The notes under the pieces: model-generated
Told to the model about the DNA's origin: nothing
Databases searched by the model: none
The model's input: only the letters and a program-made list of their open reading frames with translations
In this document: positions 46,857 to 61,599 of the stretch, in pieces
How the letters are laid out: every line of letters starts with the position of its first letter
Position numbering within the stretch: the stretch's first letter is position 1
Made by a program: the position numbers and the translations under genes
Assembly: GCF_019097595.1 (NCBI RefSeq)
Contig: NC_080720.1
Coordinates: 18,284,352-18,348,351, forward strand
DNA: 64,000 nt
Reading direction: 5' to 3'
Source of the DNA: Hemibagrus wyckioides
Taxonomy: Eukaryota > Chordata > Actinopteri > Siluriformes > Bagridae

Positions 46857-47639
46857 TAAATAAATTCATACTGTACTGGTCTCCATGTGTAACTACTGGA
46901 ACTTTCTATTCAGTCTGGGTTCTGAATTTGGCCATTATCATGCACAAATATGTTAAGGTCTTTGGGTCATTAATGGCTTTACTTGACTCATTTTACTCAT
47001 TCCATTAATTCAGATGTTAATGATAATCAAGGAGTCCATGGTTCGTTCACATTAACTAATTTCCTAAATAATGTCAGTCAAGTGAGTCATAATATAATAT
47101 TAATATTAAGACCCATTAATATTAATAAACTTTTTTCTGCTATGATTTAAATTCAGTCGTGAGGCAGCATTATGGTATGTTTAATATTAGGGAGGTAGCA
47201 TTATGGTATGTTTCATAAAAAGCAAAGAATCCCTTTGTTTCTTCATTTATTTTTTAAAAATTATTATTTATTTAATTGTTATAAAATATAAAATGGTAAA
47301 GTGAGTTTAAAGGAAAGTCTGGGGAAATAACAGAAAAGGCAAAAGCAACATTTAGTGCATGTTAAATAAATACATCTTACATTACATAGATTTTACATAG
47401 GACCTAATACTAATATTTTAATGAATTTAATGAATTTAATTCACATACATTTGAGGAAAGCTGCTTATTAACTTGAAATTGATTAACCCACTTGTACAAT
47501 TCCTCAACTAAAATCAACATAGATTTAGTTACCTTAGTTTACTAATTAGATCACTAGATATATGTAAAAAAAGAAATATAATGTATTTGCAGAAGAATTT
47601 GAGTGTTATTGGCAGCAAGGTGTTGTAGAAAGAGGTGTT

Positions 47640-47900
47640 GATGCCTCACAGCTCCAGGGTTTCGAGGTTTGATCCTGAGCTCTATAAGTTTCATGTGTTT
47701 CTTGTGTCCACATGGGTTTCCTTGGTGTATTCCAGTTTCCTTCCACTGCCCAAAAATATGCTGGAAAGTGGTTTAGCTACTCTAAATTGCCCCTAGGCAT
47801 GAATGAGTGTGTGAATATGTGAGATACCTGCAGACAGGTTCTGAATACAATGTGACCCTAACCAAGAGAAAGTGGTTAGTGAAAAAAAGGTGAATGAATG
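47640..47900 (-). repeat. Teleost interspersed repeat, inverted copy
   Basis: GCCTCACAGCTCCAGGGTTT, GTGTCCACATGGGTTTCCTT, CTCTAAATTGCCCCTAGGCA and GAATGTGAC-like ends match the reverse of the family at 41293 and 54860. Confidence 0.55.
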
Positions 47901-48199
47901 GAGAGTCTGACCTAGTCCACATTAACATGGGTTAGTTTGCATTTGCTATTTTTGTGTTTTGGTAACTCTAATATTTCCAGTCCATATTTTCAGTCTCAAA
48001 AAACTGGCCATGCGCACTGGGTGGCTGATCCATAACCTTTTTATATTATATTTGTCATCTTCATTTGTCACTTATTTTTCATCCCTATATCCAGCATCAC
48101 TGATATTCACAAAATCATTTTTGTAATTTTGAAATCCACATAATAATCCTACTTACATCAGCATGTTTTAAAATCTACAGTTTTACCAGGATCTACAGC

Positions 48200-50310
48200 A
48201 CTACTCAAAATCAGTGTGTATTGCTAGTGGTTGAAACTAACGGTTACACGAACAGCAATGGTTCTGCAACCAATTGGTGGACCACTAGGGTGGAGTTTTT
48301 TTTAAAGTTAGTGGAGGTAGGGTATCACAATTTGTGGTTGTGGTACACTTTAATGTCATTTAAGTGTACCACAACTCTAGACTCTCCAGACAATATCATA
48401 CTTTATAGAGAATGAGAATCATTTAAAGTGTTATTACAGCTTATTATTGGAGACAAAAAGATGAATCGCTGAGGGTGTTGATATTGTTGTGTTGAAGATG
48501 AAAATTGCTCTGATACAGCTTTCTATTGAGAGTGGGATTTACTCAGACTCACCACACAGCATATGGGTTGCTACATGGTGAAGGTAGACATTGAACTCCA
48601 TGTTACTCTTTCACAAATGTCAAGTGAACCTCTTCTTATCTTCACCCAGGATGCCACAGCAGGTTGAATAGCACTTAATGGAAGACAGCACCTTTACAAA
48701 TGCAATCAATTCCTTTACCCAACCTGTCTATAAACAGTGGAGCTACTTTAAGGTGCTTTCCATAGCATAAACAGTTGGTTACCAATTGGCAGTCAATTTT
48801 ACATCATACAGAGCCAGAGAACCACATTCTCAGCTGCAAGCACTGCAAACACCTCCTCATGATCCAGCTGCAGATCGGTTGATAGGTTTATTGATATACT
48901 ACAACATCAGCATCTTTGGTAGGATTGCTGAGTTTGGCCAAAGTGTCACATATTTGAACTCTGGTCCCCAGTGCAGACACTGTTCTCCAACCTCATGCAT
49001 GCAATTTGCTAACTTGTCTATCTGTAGTGATGGCTGGTAAAACGCTGTCATAAGAGAAACCCACTTTAGGTCTGTTTGATTTTTTGGCAAGTTGCACAAG
49101 ATGCATGGTACCAAATCCAAATCGCATTGCAGGATTACTGGTATGTGTGATGGTCTGAGGCAATCCACATTAAGAAAAGTTATGACTAGTTTATGCACGG
49201 CAAGCAAAAAGAGTCAATCTGTCCCCTGTGTGCAGACATTGCTGCCACTTACACTTTTAGGGAAGACCCGGAAAAAGATAGCTGAGTTTGCAAAAACATT
49301 GTTTACAGTGCAAGATAATGGACCTATTGTTTCAAACCATTGTGAAAAAACTGACTTGTGAACATCCTAGTACTCTGGGGTTACTTCCAGGTGCCATACC
49401 CATTATCCTTAACCATCTCAGGTGTATGGCCTACTTTAGGCATAAAGGGGCCTGTCAACAACTGTGGTCTGCTTAACTAAAGAGATGTGGTAGCTTAGTG
49501 GTTAAGGTGTTGGACTACTGATCGGGAGGTTGTGATGTTGAGTCACTCTGGATAAGGGTGCCTGGCAAATGCCAGAAATGTAAATGTAAGTGTCATCCCT
49601 AACAGTGACAGCTATGGGAAGGTATACAGGTGTCAGTTTGGTCAAATATGTACCAGCAGTGCCCTGCTCCAAAGTAACTATGTCTGAACTACCTTTACTA
49701 GTACGTTGTTGGCTTTCAAACAGATCAACTTTGGTGTTACCATTGAACCAAACCACATTCTTGTGGATTCACCAGTCTCTAGGTTTAGTCTTGCTGCAAG
49801 ACACTGCATCCTCTGACTGACTGTATCGGCCCACTCTCAGAGACAGGTGTGCATCCACTGACTTCTAGACCTTGTTCACCTACCTCAGTATCACTTGTGA
49901 TTTTATTCCCCCCTAGTGGTTGATATAAATACCACTATGGTGTTGTCTGCTGCAAGAGAGTCTTTTAAGGGTTACCGAAAAAGTTGTCGTGCTCTCCACA
50001 CAGCTTTCATTCCAGGGATGTTGACATGCTGTCACTTGTGCTGTCACATCAGGACTCGGCAGGAAAAAAAAACACCTTGACCTAAAATACATCAAAGTTT
50101 GGGATAAGTTGACGATTTACACAAGCTATAACTTTAAGGTTTTTTTTAAAAATAAGATCCCATTCTGCTGGGTGCCTCCATAAAAATGTGTCTTGTTCAG
50201 CAACATAGTCATTTGTGGAAAGACTGATGTCAAATATCAGAAAACCATCAACTACTCTGGACCTCAGTGCACACACTGATCTTGCATATTTTAAAAGTTA
50301 AGATTAGCTA
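48200..50310. other. Intergenic stretch, mostly unassigned
   Basis: No convincing gene. A minus-strand frame of about 100 codons (49207-48899) and a plus-strand frame (49092-49361) overlap each other and match nothing I know; the text reads like an old retroelement but lacks RT or integrase motifs. A SINE-like piece lies at 49485-49592. Confidence 0.5.
49485..49592 (+). mobile_element. tRNA-derived SINE, internally deleted
   Basis: GTGGTAGCTTAGTGGTTAAG (A-box-like head), GTGTTGGACTACTGATCGGG, AGGTTGTGATGTTGAGTCAC, then directly CTCTGGATAAGGGTGCCTGG and AAATGCCAGAAATGTAAATG. The central part seen in the 13636 copy is missing. Confidence 0.7.
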
Positions 50311-52262
50311 AAATGATTGGAGAACTTTACACTTTACCTCTTTCTCAAATTGTGAATGAGAAAGAGGACAAGCAGAGGATTTTTATGGGCAGCTCAGGGT
50401 CAAAACGTGACGATTTTACTATTAGTACTCAGCTTGTGACCAAAAGTCTCCTGCTAAATCATACCATTTTAGTTAATTTTAAATGTATTTTAATGTATTA
50501 TAAAGCCATATGAAAAGACATTTCAAATGTATCCATGTAAAAAATGATTGTTACTAGAACTCACTGCTTCAATGGAATAAACCTCAGGAAACTGATTTTC
50601 TTAACTAATGTCTAACTTCTTCATTTTACTTTTAAAAGAAGGATTTGCTGAATTTCTTGTGGTTCTAGGGCCAAGGGTAAGATAAATGACAGCAGGTTTA
50701 AGGGCCCCTGCTATGTTTCTCATAAAGAAACTGGTATGGTGGAAATGGCAATTTTGACTATGAGGGCTTTTTTTCTGCAGAAAGTGCTGGTTATTCTTTC
50801 TTGGCGCCGTTAGCATTCGACCTCAATTAGTGATTTCCGACCCACTGTCTTTATTAAAAAAAAATCAAAAACAATAGAGAGAGCTAAAATACTTACTATT
50901 TATCATTTATGCTGTATAAGTTATTTCATCTTAAGAAAAATGCATCCAGACAAACCGACCAGATCTAATTATTTATTTTTGTGATAGATTATTTACACAC
51001 AATATTTTTTTTTTTCAATGTCAAATATACACATCATCAAGCAATACTTTATTCACAGACCTGCGATTTCAGTTCTTCTTTAGCCTCCTTGTTTCACAGA
51101 CTAATCGGTTGTCCAGAAATGAAGAGAATATCTTTTGGTGCTTTACTGTGCAAATAAAAAAAGGAATCAAAGGAAAGGAGTAAGATGAGATGGGACTATA
51201 CCATTTTTTTTATGTGTCAGCAACTCAGTAACACCCATATAATTTGCATCTGGTCAAAATTAAGCCAGAGTATAGAAAAATAATATTTAAAGTTATATTT
51301 AATTGGTTCTTCCACTAGACACATGTTAAAGGTGATCTCTTTCGTTACATACATTACTTTTCACTCATCCACTGGTTATCTATAGGGTGGATAAGGGCAC
51401 AGAGTCTGTACTAATGCATATACATTTTTAAAGATTTAGAGTAGCAGCTTTAATCACCCATATCTTCTCATAATGCACAATTCATTTAAACAACTGGCTG
51501 GAATCCTTCTTCTACAGTTCTTCTATTTAGATAACAGGAGAATCGAAAACAAGATATATATCATGAAGTATTAGAATTGTTTAAATATCGGGAATAACAG
51601 GAATGCCCTGGCTTTCATTAATAGACTAGAATCTAAAATTTTGGGCATATACCTATATTTCTGGGTGCATATGCTGTGCTGAATGTGTGCCAGATGTCCA
51701 AATGACAGCTGAAAACCTTCCTGATGAAGAGTATCTATGGCTGCTTTGTGTCTTTCTTTACACTGTAGGTTTGGCAGAGTAAAATACACCCTGGTGTGAT
51801 GATAAGCTGCTGTAATTGTGGGTGCACAATATAATATCACTGGGTCATGTTCCAGTTACTGAATCTGTTACAATCAGTGCAATGTTCCTTAATATCATCC
51901 TCATGACATTTCTGAGAGCTCAGGGTCATATAAAGGAACAATACAAAATTCACTTTGTATCTTTCATTCGTTCCAAATTTCTAACAGTCAAACAGACAAA
52001 ATTCAACAAAAAAAACAGATGTAACAAGAAATAAATATTCGTTGAATTTAGCTTAACTGAGTTGGGTTTGTTCACAATATATACAAAGAAAACCTGGAAC
52101 AAAAACCTCTCCTCAGCACCCTGGTAAAAACTCACTGTCCACCATGTTGACCATTTCTTATGGGATCCGTATAACCTTAAGAAAGCAGAAGAGACACACG
52201 ACACATAACAACATCCCATATGCTGGTCATCCTCTACTTGGTTTCATTCACTTTGGTACTCT
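50310..52262. other. DNA 3' of nxph4
   Basis: AT-rich, without recognised repeats; the part nearest 52262 is presumably nxph4 3' UTR. No other gene seen. Confidence 0.6.
51048..51053 (-). terminator. Candidate nxph4 polyadenylation signal
   Basis: AATAAA on the minus strand about 1.2 kb past the nxph4 stop. Another lies at 50855-50850. Neither is distinguished by anything beyond the hexamer. Confidence 0.3.
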
Positions 52263-53087
<825 letters not shown>

Positions 53088-54859
53088 CTAAGAGAAGGTA
53101 CACAGAAAAAAAACCCCCAAAAGGTCAAACATGCACTTAATACAGCAATGTTTTTGTACTAAAACTGGAAACCAGTGGATCTCTCATACAAGAACATAGA
53201 AATCAAAACAGTTTACATGGAAATGGGGTTTCCGTAAAATTCAAAGACTGAAAATCTCGATTATTTAATTTATTTTCAAATTGTTATGCATTTCAATAAC
53301 AATACAGTGTTTAATCCTGAACACTAAAGATTATTCAAGATACAAGCTAAACTGTTCAAGTGTTAAACACTTGGAGAGTGATTTGCAAACACAATAATAT
53401 TCCAAAATGCCAAATAAATATTACAATTAAATACTGTTTGGTTTGTGGGCTAGAACCTAGTGTAGAATTAAAAGCAATGTGAATCCAAGCCAAACTTTTG
53501 CTTTGGTCCATTTTTTTCATTATCAGTGTCACTCACTGAAAAGACAAACTTTTTTGTTTCTCCTTAATCTTCCATGTAATCTTCCATGCTGGAAACATTA
53601 TACTGTATATTATCATGTCAGGCTTACATACCCCACCAAAACTACCTCCTGTGTCCAAGTAAAAAGCTTTTAAAACCAATTTCAATACTGATGCCATATC
53701 CATGCATAGCATCTTTACTTCTTCTTTTTCTGTACTATTAAAGATTGACAGGCTGTGTTCCAGTAATAAGTCTTGCCTTAAAGCAGCTTTTTCTAGGATA
53801 AAAATAAAGCACTAGTGCCCTTACACCGGCCCTGTGCACTGTTGCAATTTACAGCTGACTGTTTCTTTGTCAAGGATCTAGGTCTTAAAGGTCATCGTCA
53901 CATAATAGGACAATTTCTTCCTCATTTCTGTGTCCTGGATCTTCTTTACCTTCTACTATGTCACCCAAAGCTGTTTCTCCGATCAGTGTTACTGACACAT
54001 CTCTGACATTCCCTCCTCAATATAGCATTCACTTACATCTTTATTTAATATTCAGCATTTCCGTTCTGAGATGTGATTCATTTACAAAAATGCATAATGA
54101 TACTGTACTTCATCACATTCTTTTATCAGCTTTTCCTTTCTCTGGCATTAACTTAAACATAAATAATTGTTGAGAGTGCACAAGTGTTTTTTAAAAAAAA
54201 ATAAAAATAAACAAAAAAAAAGTTCTCCTCATGGAGACAAGCCAAAAGTCCCAAAAGTCTCCACTATGTAAATCATGTCCCCTCAACCTACATTCAGTGT
54301 GTTTACAGTCGCATCATTGACACTTCAGACTTGTCTCTTCTCCAGACTACACTCAGTGTGCTGTCACTGAAAGGTGACAGTTCAGAGGAAAAGCCTTTAT
54401 TTAAGGATCCTCTGACAGGAGGTCGACCTCGTCTTATTCCAATTCGACTCGGCCACTTTGAGGCAGACGCCTCCATACACGCACTCATCAGTCAACAAAG
54501 CTGACACCAAATTCATGTCGCCATTTGTTGCAACATTTGTCAATGCTGTTGCTAATGCCTGCCGCCATTCAATTAATTGAACTCACGCCATCCTTCCCCT
54601 ACCTGTCTTTCACACTGGCCACATCGGGGGAATTGATGAGAGTGGAGTTATATTGATCACTGGGCCCACAGATTAAAAAAAAAAGAGATGGTGATGAATG
54701 ACTATTGACTGGATAATGACTTCTAGCGGCCAGTTGCCACTGGACACTGATGGAAGAGAACTTGATACTTCAAACCACTCGGCTGTGACGGTGCTCACCT
54801 GTTAGACAAATGATCACAATCCTGTAATCATATAAATATGAAAAAGATATATTATTCCT

Positions 54860-55240
54860 TCATTCGTCTTCAATAACCACTTTATCCTGCTTAGTGTTAG
54901 ATCTGGAGCCTATCCCTGGAACACTGAGTGATGGGTGGGAATATGCACCCTGGACAATACGCACACACACATATACATCCAGACACACCCAGGCACAGAC
55001 ACACACACATACACACACATCCAGACACACCCAGGCACAGACACACACACATACAGACACTACACCCAGACACAGATACACATATACAGACATACGCACG
55101 CACACATACAGACACACAAGCAGGAGCAATTTAGACTGCTCAGTTCACCTACTTGTAGACAAGGATTTGGGATATAGGAGGAAACTGGAGGATGTGGAAA
55201 AGACTCATGTGGTAACCTGAGCTCAGGATCAACCTTACTA
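54860..55240 (+). repeat. Teleost interspersed repeat with expanded CA-rich centre
   Basis: TTCATTCGTCTTCAATAACC, AGATCTGGAGCCTATCCCTG, GGGTGGGAATATGCACCCTG, then about 150 bp of imperfect ACACACCCAGGCACAGACACAC units, then GGAGGAAACTGGAGGATGTG. The His/Thr-rich frames over the CA part are artefacts. Confidence 0.65.
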
Positions 55241-56068
55241 CTGCTATGAACATAACAGCATCATTCTTATTGCATTTGGATGTAAGAAAGCATTTACACA
55301 CCATTGCCAGAGGTGCTGCACTGTAAAATCCAGTGTGTCATGTGAAAAGCACAGCCACCTTGGCCTCGTCTTGGCCTGACATGCTGCCAAGTCAGCACCG
55401 TAGAACACAGACATCTTCTGACGTGCCATCTGTTATGCCAAACCCTGCCCAGCTTGGCTCCCTATTACCATGACAACAAGCTCCTTTCACGTACTCCGAC
55501 CCCTCACCCTTGACCCCATACTGACAAGATGACGAGTTACAGTAAGTGGCCCTTTGTGCATCAGGAAGGTTTCTCTGCCCTCCAGTAACTCATCCATCGG
55601 TATATGAACATCAGTCTCTCACTGGCATCTAACATTCTACTCGCTACGGATCAATTATGATTGCACAGTGGCGCACATTGATTTGACTGCTGTCACTGGA
55701 AAAAAAGCAAGTCACGATGTACAAGATTAAATATGAGGATTTAAACAGCCTTTTCCTGCTGGACGTTTATCAGTGCAGAGAAAAGAGGTGGCAGACTGCA
55801 GCTCGCACTTGAATAAAAATCAGATCATTTTAATTTTCACTACAGACTATGCTGTAGTGTCTGATGACAAATTTTGGCGAGAGGTTTTCTAGAAGATCTT
55901 ACGTTTTAACAAAACTTGTACTTAACCTAACTTGTGTTTAGTAGCCTTTTTCCACTTTTTATCCAGCAGTCCATGTGGTGTACATGATCCATATAGGTAT
56001 AAAGGACATGCAGGAAGGTCAGTCTGCATTCATAAATAAAGCTTGATAACAATGAATCAGATAATTGT

Positions 56069-56069
<1 letters not shown>

Positions 56070-56108
<39 letters not shown>
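56070..56108. repeat. (CT)n microsatellite
   Basis: About 19 CT units on the plus strand, the only clear CT-oriented tract in the window. Confidence 0.9.
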
Positions 56109-56111
<3 letters not shown>

Positions 56112-56424
56112 CCTATAGGAGAACAGACCTAGCAATAATGAGGATAACAATGCTCCAGTCCTTCATATCATGCCTACTCAGCATGGTTCACCCTCCCTGG
56201 GACGCACATGCAACTGCACATCTGCTTTTGCTCCTGACCAACACAGATGCTGTCATATTATAATGAACTACCAGAGGTCACTTCCTTCAACCTAGTTTAA
56301 AGCATCCTCTGTGCAAAACTAAGTTTTTCCACTAATCCCTGGGCATCACTATAACATTTACACAAGCCTAGCTGATCCTAGCTCAAGACCACACCTGCAT
56401 GCCGTCTGGTGTGGTCTTGTAATT

Positions 56425-56626
56425 GAGGTGGCTCAAGCAATTAAGGCTCTGGCTTGTTGATCAGAAGGTTGACGGGTCAAGCTCCAGTCCACTTTTGGGA
56501 TTATAACTCTCTCTGCTCCAGGGGTGTGGTATCATGACTGAACCTGTGACCTAACTTCCTAGCAAGCTGCAATATGCAGAATTTCACAGAATGTATATGT
56601 AACAAATAAAGGCTTCTTTCTTTCTT
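56425..56626 (+). mobile_element. tRNA-derived SINE (second type)
   Basis: AGGTGGCTCAAGCAATTAAGG head, GATCAGAAGGTTGACGGGTC, CTCTCTGCTCCAGGGGTGTG, ATCATGACTGAACCTGTGAC, AATGTATATGTAACAAATAA and an AGGCTTCTTTCTTTCTT tail. A common teleost SINE; the middle part is shortened. Confidence 0.75.
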
Positions 56627-56755
56627 ACACACTCAGATGAAGCTTTTAGAAATCTGGGATAATACAAATTTCTTGCTAACAATAGTTGGCTGCCGTTTGT
56701 CTTTCAGGCATGAAGTCAATATTGTGTTTTCACATAAGACTGTCGCTTCCTCCTG

Positions 56756-57212
56756 CACAACACAATGCTGAAATATCTTGCCTCGGTCGGTTTTGTGCTC
56801 GGGTCTCCATCACTGAACATGTGCTGACTTTGGCAGGAAGGATTTATGTTAAATCTATAAAGAGTTGGGAAATTACACTGATGCTTACACTGATAAGTTA
56901 CTCCTGGTTACACAATTTCACTTGTCTCTATACAGAAAGGAAGTTATATCATCTCAGGGAGTTTTTCTTTGCCACTGTTGCCTCTGAGTTACTAATATAA
57001 AATAAAAATAAATAAATAAAAATGAAAAAATAAAATGAAAATAAAAAAAAAATAAAATGCAATCAAAATTTCTAATATAAATTTTTTTATATAAAGGTAA
57101 ATGTTCTAATTTAAAATTTTAAACTACATTTTTATTTTGGATTTTTATATTTTTATAAAGCTGCATTGTTAAAAGTGCTTTACAAATGAAACTGAATTGA
57201 ATTAAAACAATT
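56756..57212 (-). mobile_element. Teleost interspersed repeat (39487 family), inverted
   Basis: TCCATCACTGAACATGTGCTG, CATCTCAGGGAGTTTTTCTTTGCCACTGTTGCCTC and GCATTGTTAAAAGTGCTTTACAAATG read as the reverse complement of the 39487 repeat, with an AT-rich insertion at about 56998-57140. Confidence 0.65.
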
Positions 57213-58506
57213 TATGATTTAATTATTAAATTCCAGGAGGTGACTGGACTTTGAGTGTACTGGCATGGCTAAGATTTGATTTGACACACACCACATGCTA
57301 TTAGATGGTCACAACACCTTTCTAAAATCAGGGACAGAAATCTCATTGGTCATTATTTAATGTAGCACAGGTATAAGGGAAGGATGATTGTCTTCTATCG
57401 TTAATCAGCAGTGTTGCAGGATATCAGGCCACATGCTAACAAAGCATTTACACTCCACATTGGAGTGATGACTCAGTGCTACCGCAAAAAGTAAAAGCAC
57501 TGCTAAAAAAAATGACTCGCAAGTTTTTGCAAATATGTACTTTTCTGAGCAATGACCTCAACAATGACCTCAAGCATTAAAGTCATTATGAACCACAAGT
57601 ATAAACACAGACAAATGTACAGAGGTCGACCGAAGCCTAGCGTAATTACAAAAGTAAACAGTAAAGTTGTTTTTTTTTTGGTTGTTGATTGTTTTATGTT
57701 CTAAGAGTGCATCTTTCCCAATTGTTCAGCTCGGTATCTTCTACATAGAAAGGAAATTGCAGCAATAAATCCTCGAACTCGGCTGAACCGAGCTCAGATT
57801 TGTTGTTAGTCACTTTTCAACAACACGCATCTACAACTCGGGAAGGAAGCAATATTAAAACTCAAACCTTCTGTCTTTTATAACAGCGATATAAAAAAAG
57901 CAGTCTGATTTACAATAGTCTCTCCTTCCAATACACCCCTCCACCTCTGTCTCACACTCTACAAGGAAATAATGGCCTACTGAGCCGAGCGCAAGATGGA
58001 ATGATCTTCAACGCTGAGCTATGTATACATATGTAGGTCTCGAAGAATTTAATATAAAGACAATTTGATTACACTACGTCTGAGAAGGTTCATAGGAGGA
58101 AAATGGCATTATTGAGGACGAGAGTGGAGGGAAGAGGGAAGAGAGAGCATTCTTGCTTCTGAATACGAGGGCCATTAATAATCGCTAACTTCATCTGAGG
58201 ATCTTAAGACAGTTCTCTGTGGAAGTGAAAGTTGGAGGATAAAGGCAGCGGAGGAGGAAGTTCGTTCTGCAGATCAGACACGCAACTCACTAAAGTACAT
58301 GGAGGATTCATGGATTTGAGTGAAGTACAACAGCTCTGTATCGATGAAAAGCCCGAGATCGATGGCTACCATGTTAGGTTGATACAGTAATTTCACTGCA
58401 CTCGGTCTCTGGGTGAAGACAAAAAGACAGCGCTTACTTTTAATAATGAAAAAAAAAAAGCTAAGATAAGACAAGAAACACAGACTGAAATAGAAGAAAA
58501 AGACGG

Positions 58507-58632
58507 CAGCTGCTTAATTGGTGCTGTTTTGCCGTCTTAATCTTTCCCAGTATAAAAAAGGAACATTAAAAAGGGCATTTGGAGAATGAGAGGATGCGCT
58601 GAATAAGAAAAATGTGCACTGCCATTTCTCAC
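58507..58632. repeat. Duplicated non-coding element, copy A
   Basis: CAGCTGCTTAATTGGTGCTG, AGTATAAAAAAGG, AAAGGGCATTTGGAGAATGAG and AAAAATGTGCACTGCCATTTCTC occur in the same order and spacing in copy B at 62944-63072. Not coding; no other copy seen in the window. Confidence 0.7.
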
Positions 58633-59851
58633 CTACACACACCGTCTCATTTCTCTCTCTCATTCCATTTGTGAGTGTCCAGTGTTGTGCCTACGCGGAC
58701 AAGTTGCTTCTCCCAGAGGAATGATGGGAGTATGAGTGCCTCCTTCTCCCTCGCTCTCTGGCTCACTGACCGCCTGTTCTTTCCTCTAATAATTGGAGTT
58801 TTATTTCCCACAATCAATTCATTTCAGCTCAGCCTCGAACACATTGATCCTCCGTCACTGACACTACACGTACAGCCGATACACAAACACACACACACAC
58901 ACACCACCCACCACTAGGACTGGACAACACAATATGTATACAGTTGCAGAGCGACTGAAAGGAAAATAAACACAAAAAAAGTATTTTGCGATCTAAATAG
59001 ACTGAAATAATGTTATCTTCTACTATACAACTATTCCATTTTCCTGCTGTCCTTTTCCTAGAGCCAAAATATGCAACGCTATTAAATCTGGGACTAAAAC
59101 TGGGACAATTATTTGAGTACACAACACAGAGTACACAATTTTGAGAACACAATGAATGTCATAAAGAATTTTTTTTCTCTTTTATCTCACAACTTCACGA
59201 AATACATTTTCCATTGATTACATTAAGAACCAAACAACAATATTTTTTTCCCTGAAATGGAGCTGTACTCTTTATTCCAAATTTTTTTTTTTAGGGGAGG
59301 ATTGGTTCTGCTTTGCTTTCTTTACTACACATGGCTTTCATGGGTGTTGTGTGTTCATTAGGTGTGACAGTTACACAACATGTGTGAATGCTACAGTCCC
59401 ATTGTAAATGTGGAGAGAGTGTTGAAGCAGCATAATGGAACGCCTAGATATAAATTTTTCGCCTCTGTACTGCAGGATGAGAGAAATATACTCTCTATTG
59501 TGGTAAGGAGAGGTTTAATGGCCTGATATTCCATCTACATTGGCAGTGCTGCCACGGTTTCCAGCATTTTCTCATGATAAATATTATCACAACTTCCACA
59601 ACACCGCCATCTGCACTGTTTCTGTTGCAAAATGAGAAGGAAGTGGTCAAAGAAGATATACGGATGAATTGAATCTGGCCTGTTATTATGGACAGAACTT
59701 CAAATTTTCCATATGAATGAAAAATGTGCTTCCATTTGTCAGATAGAACATCAGTATAATAGTGTCTTTGGGAAGTGAGGCTCAACACTACAATCGAGGT
59801 CAAAGCTATACTGCTAACTAGCTTGAGGTATGAAATATCTGTACCAGTGAA

Positions 59852-59930
<79 letters not shown>

Positions 59931-59936
59931 ATATAA
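59852..59936. repeat. (AT)n microsatellite
   Basis: About 38 AT units. Confidence 0.95.
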
Positions 59937-59969
59937 TCGGTCATATTACACTTCTATAAGCAGGGGCAG

Positions 59970-60790
59970 ATGTACAGAGGTTGGACAATAAACCTGAAAC
60001 ACTGGACAATATAGTGTTGAAGGTTTTATGTCTATAATATGCGTGGCCTGGTGGAAAATCTTTACTGATTTCACATCCCATAAGTACAAGCGGTGTGTAA
60101 AGTGCAACAACACAGCTGTACATAAAATAACAATCCTCACATCATAATGGGAACAAAATAGGACACATAGTTGGTGCGCATGTCTCTTTTGCATCTGTGA
60201 CCAGGACAGCAAGCCTTTGTGGTGTGACAAGAGCCACAGTAACCAGGGTAAAGTCTGCATAACACCACGAAGAACGAACCACATCCTTCAGGAGTAAGTG
60301 TCGACGCAAGGGATGTCCTGGTACTAACCCGGATTGTATAAAAAAATAAACACAAAAAAACATCTTGACTCTCCTGCTTCCATAAAAACTGTTTAGGAGC
60401 CCCACAGCGTCAATATTCAAGGTCAGGCTGCTCCAGCCAAACATTTGATGTTGACCCTCGATGTCAATGCCAAATGTCGGTTTTAACAGAAATCTTGGGC
60501 TGTGGATAATGTGAAACATGTATTGTTCTCTGATGAGTCGATGCTTTAGTTAGAGTTACAGTGTGGAGAAGCCCTAAAGAAGCTCACCACCCGTACTGCT
60601 GCATGCCCAGAGTGAAGGGGTGGAGCAGTGATGGTCATGGCATTCTCCTGGTCCAGTATTTGAGTCACTACAAAAGACTACTGATGCGTTCTAGAGGACC
60701 ATGTGCACCCATTGGTTCAAGCATTGTACCCTGAATCAAGATGGTGTTGATGCACCAGTATCCACAGCACAACTGCTGGCAGAGTGGTTT
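59970..60790 (+). mobile_element. Degenerate Tc1/mariner-type element
   Basis: Starts GAGGTTGGACAATAAACCTGAAACACTGG, a known left-end type. Transposase traces: TTCTCTGATGAGTCG (SDES, first Asp region), AGTGAAGGGGTGGAGCAGTGATGGTCATGG (the HGGGSVMVW region) and GATGCACCAGTATCCACAGCA (second Asp region). Frame is lost. Right end not found. Confidence 0.6.
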
Positions 60791-61599
60791 GTATATATGT
60801 ATATGACAACAGGGTGAGTTAACTCCCCCCTATAAAAATCATTTATTTAATAAATGTCACCGATAACATTCCTGAAATGGATAATTGCAATTCAGTTTCC
60901 ATTATTTATGTGTGAATTCGCACAACCTTCCACCAGACAATAAAACATTTAAGGAAAAGTTAAATGAATAATGATACCTACAGGGGAGCTGCATTTGTCA
61001 GTTAATTAGGGTTAACCTGATCTGTTTAAATTAACCTTGAATTAATCCCATGATTGGGAACAAATGAATTATGAATGAATCCGATTTAGTCATAAACCTG
61101 CTGCGATTGAATCAAAACCTCATCCCGAGTTGTTCTGAGCTGCTATTTTCTGGCAATATAATCAGAACAGAAATAATATAGTATACGATTATAATGCATT
61201 GTATTATGTGTCCTTTTAATCTACAGTAATATGGTTACACACATACTCACTGCAAAAAAAATCTATCTTAAACATATATTTAACTAATGTTTCTCTTTAG
61301 TAAATATATAACATTATTAAGCACATTTTAATAATTTTCTTTACTCATTTTAATCTTTTAAATGCTCTTATTATCCTGGCAGAGAATAGCATTTGGCTTC
61401 TTTCATCTGTTAAAAAAAAAGCAAAATTATCTGCCAATAATATCAGCTTGAGAGGAAATATTTCTAGCAGCATGTTGAATGGATGTATTTGTTATATAAT
61501 GATCTCACAATAAAAATATCAGATATCTCCATTAGATAAGCTCTTGTTTTATTTTTAAGTGTGGTTATTACAAGGGAGGAAGTAGATAGAACTAAGAAG

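Noticed and set aside
49485..49592. A tRNA gene
   Set aside because: Only the tRNA-like head of a SINE with an A-box-like sequence; no cloverleaf, and a SINE tail follows.
54303..54488. nxph4 signal-peptide exon candidate on the minus strand
   Set aside because: The frame lacks a hydrophobic core and no phase-0 donor follows; other minus-strand frames up to 64000 were no better.
59495..59944. 149-codon minus-strand frame beginning with Tyr-Ile repeats
   Set aside because: The start lies in the (AT)n microsatellite; the rest shows no domain or family likeness.
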